Position numbers and translations under genes: made by a program. A stretch of DNA of 64,000 nt from Diphasiastrum complanatum (Eukaryota; Streptophyta; Lycopodiopsida; Lycopodiales; Lycopodiaceae): NCBI GenBank assembly GCA_029204225.1, contig CM055106.1:22263285-22327284 (forward strand), given 5' to 3'. This document shows, piece after piece, positions 36,381 to 45,419 of the stretch; the stretch's first letter is position 1; each line of letters begins with the position of its first letter. A model generated the notes under the pieces. That model had not been told where the DNA came from. It saw only the letters and a list, made by a program, of their open reading frames with translations, and ran no database searches.

Positions 36381-37345
36381 AACTGACGAGTTTTCTGTCA
36401 GATCTCAATCAACGGATTCGTCTCAGATCTCAACCGGAGTGCAGCGTCCTATTGATTTTCGACCGAAGCGTACAGTTAAATCTCGACCAAAACACCTGTC
36501 AGATCTCAATCGAAGCACCTGTCAGATCTCGACCGAGGCTCTCATCAGATCTCGACCGAGGCACTCATCAGATCTCGACCGAGACACTACTCGGATCTCG
36601 ACCGAAGAACCTATCAAATCTAAACCAGAGCGACCTCTTCGATCTCGACCGGCGCATACTGTTAAAACTCGACCAAAGTACCTATTAAATCTCGACCGGA
36701 GGTCCTAAATTCAAAATCTAACAAACCGGCACGTCCCATCTCGCCCGCAACCAAATGATGGCGTCCATAAATGCCATCACCTTGATGCCATTCGCACCTC
36801 AGCAAAGTGCGAACTCTGGCATTTTCTTTTCACATCATACTTCATTTCCCACACATCTTCCACACCGTTCTGTCCAACACACCTCCGCTTTCACACACCT
36901 TCCCTTCCCAACCTCCATCTTTCACAAACCTTTTCTTACCGCACCATACATTGCTCCACACACATCTTCCAATCCCTTCTACACAACCATTTTCACCTTC
37001 CATATCGACCGGAGCCAGTCCATCCATCTCGACCGATGCCATCTCTCACATCTCAACCGAAGTCCTGTCTCAGATCACGATCGACTCCATCTCTCACATC
37101 TCAACCAGAGTCCTGTCTCAAATCTCAACCGACACCATCCCTCAAATCTCAACCGGAGTCCTGTCTCAGATCTCGATCGACGCCATCCCTCAAATTTCAA
37201 CTGGAGCCAGTCCATCCTATCTCAACCGATGCCATCCTTCAAATCTCAACCGACGCCATCCATCAAATCTCAATCGGCACCATCCATCAGATCTCAACTG
37301 ATGCCATCCATCAAATCTCAACCGATGCACCCTTAACCCTGTCTG
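36381..37345 (+). repeat. Tandem repeat array with CAGATCTCGACCGA core
   Basis: Two blocks, about 36381-36705 and 37005-37345, consist of units of about 24 bp (the second partly as 48-bp dimers) built on (C)AGATCTCGACCGA or TCTCAACCGGAGTCCTGTC. Because the unit length is a multiple of three, all three frames stay open over hundreds of bases and give repetitive Ser/Asp/Leu/Arg/Thr peptides. About 300 bp of non-repetitive DNA separate the blocks. Variable tandem repeats between pol and the 3' LTR are a known trait of Tat-type gypsy elements. Confidence 0.9.
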
Positions 37346-37400
37346 AAATCTCAACCAACATAGTATTGCCAGACCCCTGTTTTGTTCATTTTTTTCACCA

Positions 37401-39850
37401 TGTCATCCAATCCCAGTTCCAGTTCTGAAGACTCCAAGGCAAATAAGTTTGACATCCAACTATGTAAGTTAGATCTTATAGAGATGCAGACTTGGTACCA
37501 GCAGGTAGAGTCTTTCTTCAAGGCCATGGAGTTCCAGATCTCTATCCTGACAAGATATCAAAGCCTGTACTGGTACGTATGGCGTATGCCAACTATAATG
37601 CAATGACAAGGTCATGTCAACTCATAGTTCCCCCTATCAGGAACTATGTTCATAACGTATCTTTTGTAGCAGTTGACTTGCAACCTTTTGGGTTCCCTCG
37701 AGGACCAAATGCTGTCATAAGGATACTCCAAAAGATAGAGCAGACACCAGCATCAAATGCTCAAGAACAAGGTCAAGTACCAGGACCAGAAAATTGCGCA
37801 ACAACAGAAGCTGGCCAAGGACAAGAAAAAAGAGACAGAGAAAATCAGATCTGTGACAACTAGGTAAAAGACCACTTTGGAAGAGGTCCAGCAGCAATTG
37901 AAGCACTAGATGTCCAGATCGACAAAGTACGAGACAGATTGTCGGGTGCAATGACAGTTGATGCCCATCTAGTTAAGCCCGAGGATATACAATTCCAGGC
38001 CCCACAGGCCTCAACCATCCGGATGGAAAAGTACGTATGGCTGATCCAAGAACGGGAAGCCGAGAAAAAGAATTTTGAAAATATTGTGGCTAAGCAAGAA
38101 GAGATCATCCTGGAGTCCCAGAAGCAGCTAGAAGACACAACGAAGGCCCTGCAACAAGTCTTGGACAAGGTGAACCAGTTGTGGGACACGACGTGCAAGG
38201 CTCAAGCAGGTGCTCATTCAAAGAAGCCACATGACGATGATGAGAATGAAGGAGCCGGAAATAAGGATGGGCAAACTCGACCATCAGATGGTAGTTCAAG
38301 ATCGGGTAGCTAGAGAGCCGGAGCTGCTTCTAGAGCTTTTCCCCCTCCCCCTCCCACTTTTAACCCCTCCTCTTATTCTGCATTTAATTTTTCCGAAACA
38401 TTCATTTCAACTTACCCTGTTTTTTCATCTTTCCTCTCTCCACCACCTCCTAGTAGAATAATGGGCCCATCAAAAGGTCCAGCTGACATGTACAAGGCCC
38501 GACGGGACAAGTTCCTTCAACAACTCCACTCCCCCAGTGCGGCGTACAATTTGTTAAACCCACCACCTCCCCAACCTGTCATCCCTGCACCTCTCTCTCC
38601 AGATCACTCCGTCCCTGACCTTCCAGATATTGGGGGTAATGATGACTTCCTTGCAGACCCACCAGAAATGAAAAGATTCTCGTCCAGACAAGATACGGGC
38701 GCAACTGAGCCATCAACGAGCGAACGGGCCAAGGACAAAGATACGGGCACCAAGGCCTTGGATGATTACCTAGCGAGGCCACCACAACCACGTAGGACAA
38801 CTTCTCCTACCAGGACCAGGAGCAAGATGGCTGATACAAAGGAAGCTGATAAGTCTGAAAGGAAATACCCTCTCAACATGAGGGGAGACAAATACGAGAT
38901 AGATCAAAGCCATATTCCACCAGGGCTGAGATCATTGCGGCATTACAACTGCAACCAGAATGGTGTAATAAGATCCTGAAGGATAGTAGGCGGCTCCAAG
39001 AGTACCTGAAGGCATCGGCATGGAAGCGAGTGGATCCATTTTACATGTCGCTTAAACGCAAAATCCATGGCTGGCAGAAAAGCCACGGGTTGAGTTGGTG
39101 AACTGGCCAGTGATTCTGAGAATTTCAGAGAGAATCTCTCCGGATAACCTGAGGTTGCAGTTACTTGATTTCGGGCACAAATACAAGACAAGTGCCAATC
39201 TATGCATGCAAGAAAGTGCCGAATACTGCCAATCTATGGCCTTTCTGATGTAGCAAGATTGTTTCTGGGATTGTGGTTTGAATCCAATCAAGATCAATCC
39301 CAACATAGCCCTCCAGTCAGAGGAAAACCATGAGATGATGGCCCGACTATACTACAGAGTGGCCTTCATGTCGTCACGATATGTGACCATGGTGGAAGAC
39401 TGGCATGAGATGGACTTTATTGAAAAGATAAGAGAGTACCTAGGACCACTAAATTTTGAAAGTAAGCTCCCTTCCAGGTATTTGAGGCCCTGGGGCAAAA
39501 GATGAGCAAGCGAAAACAATCAGCAAGATGACAAGGCGAGTAGGACTTGCAAGAGGTTCTCAAGGGGGCTGGAATATAGCGGCCATTGAGAGACTTTCAT
39601 TTTTGAGAAACAATTTTGCGGATAATAAGCACCTGATTTTATGGAAGCAAATGAAGATCCATGCTTTTCCAAGTGCCGAGTGGAACGACATCACCTGTGT
39701 TAGTGGGTCCTGCAACAGATTAGGGGTGGATTATGTTAGTGGATTCCAAAGAATCTCCAGATGCTGAGCCAAGTTGAAGACATAGATTACCTCTCACCCA
39801 TGATCGAGGAGGTCTCAGAAGGAGGAGAGCAGAAGAAGCTGAGAGTCTAG
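37401..39850 (+). pseudogene. Extra ORF region after gypsy pol, broken
   Basis: A series of plus-strand frames (37401, 37492-37863, 37939-38313, 38461-38979, then scraps to about 39850) looks like one former protein of about 800 residues interrupted by frameshifts and stops. It begins MSSNPSSSSEDSKANKFDIQ. The middle part has a heptad-like, charged segment (REAEKKNFENIVAKQEEIIL) that predicts a coiled coil, then a Pro-rich stretch (LLNPPPPQPVIPAPLSPDHS) and basic/acidic low complexity. No known enzymatic domain is seen. Its position between pol and the 3' LTR fits the additional ORF reported in some Tat elements, whose function is unknown. It could also be a captured sequence. Confidence 0.6.
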
Positions 39851-39935
39851 CATGAGAGCCGAGAAATTACTAGCTAGGATGACAGTGAATTATCTATGTG
39901 AGTCTACTTGGTGTATCCCAGAGAAGGAACGACCA

Positions 39936-40741
39936 TGTAGGAGCTAGTAATATTTCCTAGGCTTTGTAAATAAATGTAGACCACCCTTAAATAATTTAGA
40001 GTGAGCCACCTTTTGATGGTGACCTCTAGTGGAAGGGCAATTTTCACATGTAATTTTTAATCTGGTGGAATTGCCACTTGGGCTCCACATGGGCAGCCCT
40101 CTTGCTTATTTAAGGGGCCCCCTCTCTTGTGAGGGAACTTTGAATGTATTGTCAAGTTCTCTTGAGTGAATAAATAAGATCTTCCATGAGTTCTTGATGA
40201 TTGTAAAGCTCCTTGTTCATGGCAATGTTCTTGAGTGAAATTCCTATGAGCATGTTTTGATCTCCTTTGTGTTTGTGGATTAACTAGATTTCTTGCTTAC
40301 TCTCTTGTTTTTAGTTGTGATTTAGATTTCATTTCTTGTTTGTGGATTAATGTAGGAATCAGCATTCAAGTAAACTAAATAGGCTGGATTTGTGGTATAG
40401 ATCTTGCATATTCTCTTACATTCCAGTTCTTGATTGTTCTTGGATCAAGAAATGGGTGTTTCTTGATTCTTGCGTTGCTAGAGTGCTGTTAGGAATCTAG
40501 TTTTCTTGTTTCTTGTTTCTTGTTTCTTGTTGAGTAGTTTAATCTTGTTATTGTTTTGTTCCTTGATTTTAGTAGATAGATTGTGGAATTTCTCCCTGAT
40601 TCAAAACGCTGATCCATACTGAGCTAGGATTGGTTGCATGGCTTGTATGTGCATGTAGCTGAGTAACGAATCTGTCTCTCCCCACTGACAGGCTGGGGAA
40701 TACTCATTGTAATCTGAGAACATGGTTCTGCTTGGAAACCA
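39936..40741 (+). mobile_element. Possible 3' LTR of the gypsy element
   Basis: The segment starts TGTAGGAGCTAG after a purine-rich AGAGAAGGAACGACCA and ends near GGAAACCA. It contains a TATA-like CTTATTTAAGGGG at about 40107, a run of TTTCTTGTTTCTTG short repeats at about 40501-40535, and no ORF. No 5' copy exists in the window to confirm the ends. Confidence 0.4.
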
Positions 40742-40818
40742 TTCTAATAAGAAGACCAAATCGTAAAGAACCGTAACCTACAGAAGAAAGAACGAACGAA
40801 TAACGGTAAAGAAAACGT

Positions 40819-40846
40819 GTTCACAGATTCAGTGGAATCTGTGAAC
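40819..40846. repeat. Perfect 12-bp stem hairpin
   Basis: GTTCACAGATTC at 40819-40830 pairs exactly with GAATCTGTGAAC at 40835-40846 across a 4-base loop. It lies just past the end of the small minus-strand ORF 41047-40868, where it could be a structured 3' end or a transposon relic. Confidence 0.85.
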
Positions 40847-40867
40847 AAGAAAACAGGCTTACTAACA

Positions 40868-41047
40868 TATATCTCTGAATCTAACATAATGTTCATAAAA
40901 TACGTCAAAATTTGGTTGTGCAGTCTTGAAAACATGTAAATATGGCCTGAATAGATTGTGGAAGTAGTCTAGATTTTCAGTAATCCCAAATTCAGTAAAA
41001 AATGAACTCAGGCCTGAATCTCGTGAAGATCCTGAGGAAGAGGCCAT
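40868..41047 (-). CDS. Small divergent ORF, unknown
   Basis: A minus-strand frame from the ATG at 41047 encodes about 60 residues starting MASSSGSSRDSGLSSFFTEF and ending YVRFRDIC. It points away from the H3-like gene and shares the same 0.8-kb upstream region, so it may be an independent small gene or the first exon of a longer one; a GTTAGTAAG donor-like site lies near its end. No family is recognised. It may also be chance. Confidence 0.35.
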
Positions 41048-41882
41048 GGAACTAACGTAGATATTGCACTTGTGCGCGAGGGAGAACAAGCAAAACAAAA
41101 CTAACTCTCAAGATTGCGCACAAGAGGGATATGTACGGCAGGTAGCCACTAAATATTTGCACTTGTGCGCAAGTAGGTATCGTTGCAAACAAATGGACAA
41201 CAATGCGCGTGCACAAGAGCGATATGCCGTGAATTTCGAGAACAAAAAAAGTAAAAAATTAATCGGGTTTCGTGGCTTTTATACTAAATTTTCACACATG
41301 TGGTCAACGATCAATGGACACATGTCTACTTTTGATTGGACTACATGCACTGGCACATGTGAGGTGACACCTGAACACGCATGAAATGACACCTGTACAT
41401 GTGTCTCATGCTCATTCGTTTGTTCGACAACACATGTCGCTCTCGCATTTGCCCGTACAAATCCCACATGTGTAAACTGACAACGTGACACGTGTTGCTC
41501 TTGCATTTGACCGTAAAATTCCACACGTACGACAGGACGTTCTTTTGCATGTGCGAACCGAGATATAAAATCACAAACTCCGATGAATTTTTTTCACTTT
41601 TTTTTTCGCTCCGCATATCGCACTTGTGCGCCTCCTTCACAATCGATATTTTGCCTACTGTCTTCCATGCGCATAGGTCCGATACATCTGCCTACGTGTC
41701 TCCTCATATCGCACTTGTGTGCCTTTCTTCTATACTAATCTATCTCTCTGATATTCGGCTCGCACATGTTCAATATATCGTAAATTCTGTCCGTACATAT
41801 CGGTCCTCTACGAGGGCTTTATAATCCTTCCCTGCTCATCCTAGTCGTCACGCACAAGTCCGATATCCCATGGTACACTTCC
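41048..41882 (+). promoter_or_regulatory. Motif-dense upstream region of the H3-like gene
   Basis: Between 41288 and 41555 there are about eight E-box/G-box-like words (CACACATGTG, ACACATGT, GCACATGTGA, GTACATGTGT, CCACATGTG, GACACGTG), spaced 20-50 bp apart. GCACTTGTGCGC-like words occur at about 41066, 41158 and 41620, with GCACTTGTGTGCC at 41709 and the complementary GCGCACAAG form at about 41114. A TATA-like CTTTATAATCC lies at about 41817, 60 bp before the ATG. Together this looks like a promoter, possibly two-sided, or the motif-rich terminal region of a DNA transposon. Confidence 0.5.
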
Positions 41883-42656
41883 ATGGATAGGAGAAACCAG
41901 ACAAGTAGGGATTTCTTCTCTGTTGGCTCGTCCTCAACTCCTGCGATTGCCATTACACCTCCCACTAGACTTAGAACGTGCAACCGCAGCAGGTGGCTCT
42001 CTAAAATACGTAAGTATCAGAGATCAACTGCTCTATTGATTCCCAAAGCTCCATTCTATCGTATCGTCCGAAACATAACTAGAAATGATCTCAAACAACT
42101 GGTTAGATTCACACCCACTGCTCTTCAGTGCCTTCAGGAAGTTGCTGAAGACTATATGAGTCTTTTTTTTGAAGATTCATTTTTGCTTGCAATTCATTCC
42201 AAGAGAGTCACCATAATGCCCAAGGACTTTCAGCTATTGATGAGCATGAGGGAGAGATTATGCAAGTTACACATATCTCAACCTGCTGCTCCCAGACCTG
42301 TTCCTCTAGATAGGACTGATCTTCCTACCAAGCGTCCTAGGAAGCAGACAACCCCCAAGAGAGCTCTGAAGAAAGTAAGGAGGGTAGACACCACAAAATC
42401 TGCGAAGCCTAACCCGGAACCAATTGTAGATAACGCTGCTCTTGATAATGTTGTAAATATAGCTACATCTATTTTGGATACCCCTGTAATTCCTGTAGAT
42501 ACTACACATCCACCTCCTCCTCCTCCTCCTCCTTCAAATCTTTATACATATATAGATTTCAATGATTATCTTAGATTTGAGAAGGACATATCCGATGCTA
42601 TAGATACAATTGGTACTCCTTTTTGTTTTAGACTAGATGAACTTGACTTAGTATAA
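41883..42656 (+). CDS. Histone H3/CENH3-like protein with long C-terminal tail
   Basis: A 257-codon intronless frame. Residues about 37-127 follow the H3 fold: KIRKYQRSTALLIP (alpha-N), PFYRIVRNIT (alpha-1), TALQCLQEVAEDYMSLFFED (alpha-2) and AIHSKRVTIMPKDFQLLM (loop 2/alpha-3). Several choices are those of centromeric H3: LLIP, VR.IT, AEDY, KDF.L, and a loop 1 one residue longer than canonical H3. The first residues MDRRNQTSR echo the H3 tail MARTKQTAR, with K4 changed to N and K9 to D. Unlike any canonical H3, about 130 residues follow the fold: a basic patch (KRPRKQTTPKRALKKVRR at 150-167), then PPPPPPPP near 210 and an acidic end. The frame stops at 42654-42656, and a protease-like region starts in the next frame, overlapping by a few bases. 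Nucleosome incorporation is not known. It could be a captured and altered histone gene in a mobile element. Confidence 0.75.
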   Translation: MDRRNQTSRDFFSVGSSSTPAIAITPPTRLRTCNRSRWLSKIRKYQRSTALLIPKAPFYRIVRNITRNDLKQLVRFTPTALQCLQEVAEDYMSLFFEDSFLLAIHSKRVTIMPKDFQLLMSMRERLCKLHISQPAAPRPVPLDRTDLPTKRPRKQTTPKRALKKVRRVDTTKSAKPNPEPIVDNAALDNVVNIATSILDTPVIPVDTTHPPPPPPPPSNLYTYIDFNDYLRFEKDISDAIDTIGTPFCFRLDELDLV

Positions 42657-43647
42657 ATTATAGAGATTGTTTGGATCTCAAAGATAGACGAGCTTCTATC
42701 AGTGATCTTGTGATAGAGTCTGGGCTTACACTCTTGCAATATGACATTGCAAGAGATTCATCCAATGAGTTGTTGGTGCTGAGTAACTTTTTGCTTCAGG
42801 CCTTCAAGGAGAATAATGACACATTGTCACAATGTCTGACTAGTGGATTCACACCAGCAACAAAATACATGCTCGTCCCTTATCATACCAAGTAAGATAT
42901 ATTAAATGCTTTTTGTTGTTTAATGCTTTATCATTGGCATTGTCAATGGAAATAGTTCTTAAAATTGCAGCTAAAGAAATTTCAATCTTATTTTGCAGTG
43001 ACCACTGGAGTTTAAACCTGATCTCTATTAAGAGATATGTAGATAATACTATTAAAGGTTTTTGTGTCAAGATGAACTCGGCGAGCAATACGCATAAGGA
43101 TGTAGATATATACCTTCCATATTTAAGTAAATATATTCCTATAGATGTTCCCCATTTCGTGGACTGGCAAATCGTTAGTTTGGAGGTAAATTCTGTCTTT
43201 CTTAACAACATTTTGAAATCAGTATTCTAATGTATTTGTTTCATTCTAATTCATTCTGTTTCATAATTGATTTTTTGTGTGCTGAATTTTTTTGCAGTCA
43301 CCCCAGCAAAATGATTCTTTCAGCTGTGGGTAGTACACATTATACAATGCAAAGTTATTTTTTGAGTGGTTCAACCTTTCAAGAAGATGTTGATATTTCT
43401 AAGGCAATAAATTCTGTTTATTCTTGTTTTTGGAATCATGATTAATTTTCTATTTTGTTGATGCTTTTATCCATTACTAATACATGAATGTTCTATTTTG
43501 TAGTTTACATTTCCTGAGTACACATAAAGCCAGGTGTACAGATTTAGACAAGCAATTAACGTGAGCACACTGGCTAGGGCAAGGCTTCAGCCTCCCGTTG
43601 TTGATGATGGTGCAAAGGATGATGTAATTATACTAAATAAAGATTAG
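42647..43647 (+). pseudogene. Ulp1-like (C48) cysteine protease, intron-containing and decayed
   Basis: Likely exons are 42647-42891, 42999-43185, 43298-about 43444 and 43504-43647. The first two introns are 107 and 112 bp with good GT-AG sites and matching phases. The joined reading gives the Ulp1 order: DHWSLNLISI (catalytic His), FCVKMNSASNTHKD where family members have hhDS, then WQIVSLE and SPQQNDSFSCG (oxyanion Gln and catalytic Cys). The triad Asp appears as Asn in KMNS. A TAG follows SCG directly and another stop lies in the last exon, which otherwise ends cleanly in DDVIILNKD. Ulp1 proteases remove SUMO-like tags, and transposon-borne versions are known in plant MULE and CACTA elements. 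The frame begins next to the H3-like stop, one base out of phase, so both may once have been one protein. Confidence 0.65.
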
Positions 43648-43843
43648 AACAAATACAGATAGCATAGAACAGAAATAGATTGCACATGTATAGAATTCAT
43701 AGATAAATATACATTGATATATCAAATGCTGCTCCATTTTATGAATTTGGGAGCACAAAATACATGTACTGATGCCCAACTTGGGCTTTCATTTATTGAA
43801 TGAAAGAGTGTATACACAGATTTTAACTAAAGTTTATTTGAAA

Positions 43844-45419
43844 CTATTGTTCTCCCACAATGGTGATTGTTGTAGGTAGATCTTTGCAGCACGTTATTAG
43901 ATCCTGTCTTTTTCGCATCTGTGACATGACAAATATTAGTGAATGTGCAATTGTAAATGATGACATTTTCAATTATTTTGTTCTATTTTGAAATGGCAAT
44001 AAACATAAAGTACTTACGAGTCTTCCGTTGATGATAAATCTAAAATATGTTGGTAGATTGGTTTGTAATAGCATGAGCTCTGTTCTGATAAAATCAAGCT
44101 TCCAATGCTCTTCCACCTCAACCGTAGTCAAATATTCCTCATTGTAAATAATGCTTATCTCCATTCGGTTTGTGTGACCATTTAGTTCAAAGTCTTGATC
44201 CAGTGGTAGCCATGTACTTTCAATTTTCTTGTATCTCTGGTAGCTAAATGTGAGACTAAGCATTTTCTTTTCGATATGATAATGAAAGATCATTGAAGAC
44301 TTTTTAATCCTGCATTCTATGTCATTATTTGTTTTATTATCCCAGCCTTGATCCATGAGATCTAACAAAGGTAAATCCTTGCAAACAAATAAAGTTGGTG
44401 TCCTACGAACACTAACACGAGAGAAAAAATCAACAAATATATGTAATGAGATAAACCAACTTAAGTGAACAATTTTTGAGCCTATGCTTATCTTCATAGC
44501 ATTTCTAATATCAATGAGTAGCTTGCATCTCAAGGATTTAGAAACAATACTGTCAGGAGTAGGCCACTCATCACTTTGAAAACTAGGCAATGGAATTGCT
44601 TCGAGCTTGCCAAATCCTCCGTCTGTTTGTGGCGTATATAAAGATTCATAAAAATAGATACCACAATCTGCAAGTTCCTTTGGACTTCTTCCTCTGTATT
44701 GCAGCTTTCCAACATCAGAGTGAATCACGTCTAATATTCCTACAAGTGATTGTGCGGGCTTCCATTCACTTATAAACATAGAGTACTTACGAGTCTTCCG
44801 TTGATAATAAATCTAAAATCAATTGGTAGATTGGTTTGTAATAGCATGAGCTCTGTTCTGATAAAATCAAGCATATAATCTACAAGTTCCTTTGGACTTC
44901 TTCCTATGTATCGTAGCTTTCCAACATCAGAGTGAATCATGTCCAATATTCCTGCAAGTGATTGTGTTGGCTCCCATTCACTTATGCATGATGGATATAA
45001 ATCTGAAAGAAAAAAAAAATGTTGAGGCATTTAAATCATAATCTGAAGAGCATCAATAAATAAAATCACCTATGATTGTTGTAGAGTGCATATGTTTTGA
45101 TATATTTACAATTACATTTTTGATGATCATGAGGATTGATATCATGTACTTTGATTTCTGAATGCATATATACATGTACTACTAAAACTTCTGATATTGA
45201 TTGACCGCTCGGGGTAGTCTTAAACTCCAAAATTTTTGCTTTCCAAAAAGATTTGTAAGTTATTTTTGCTCTTTTCTTTTGTCGAAAATTGCCCTTTGAT
45301 GATGGATGCAGCAATACCCATGAATTCTTCGTATATTTTGTTGGCTTCCAGTTATCAACTTCATCTTTCTCATTGTAAAGAATCACAGACTCGATTGTAG
45401 ATCTGGGTCTCCTTGCCAT
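43844..45419 (-). CDS. Three-exon gene of unknown function with duplicated middle exon
   Basis: Exon 1 is 45419-45070 (ATG opening MARRPRSTIESV), exon 2 is either 44980-44791 (copy A) or 44768-44018 (copy B), and exon 3 is 43918-43844 (MRKRQDL...IVGEQ, stop). Splice sites fit: CATAG|GTGATT, ATAAG|TGAATGG, GACTC|GTAAGTAC twice, TCACAG|ATGCG. Exons 1-2B-3 sum to 1176 nt (391 residues) and exons 1-2A-3 to 615 nt (204 residues), both in frame. 2A joined to 2B would shift frame, so the two are mutually exclusive. 2A is a copy of 2B with a 561-nt in-frame internal deletion. Visible phrases are SFWKAKILEFK in exon 1 and RGRSPKEL, CGIYFYESLYTP and WFISLHIFVDFF in exon 2. I do not recognise a family. 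It is convergent with the H3/Ulp1-like genes, the two stops lying about 200 bp apart. Being intact in all exons, it may be expressed. Confidence 0.55.

Noticed and set aside
36381-37345. CRISPR-like array
   Set aside because: The units are contiguous and vary gradually without unique spacers; this is eukaryotic retrotransposon DNA.
43973-44017. Continuation of the unknown gene's frame past 44018 to a stop at 43973
   Set aside because: A strong GTAAGTAC donor occurs at 44017 in both exon copies, and a phase-matched acceptor and short last exon follow, so the read-through is intronic.
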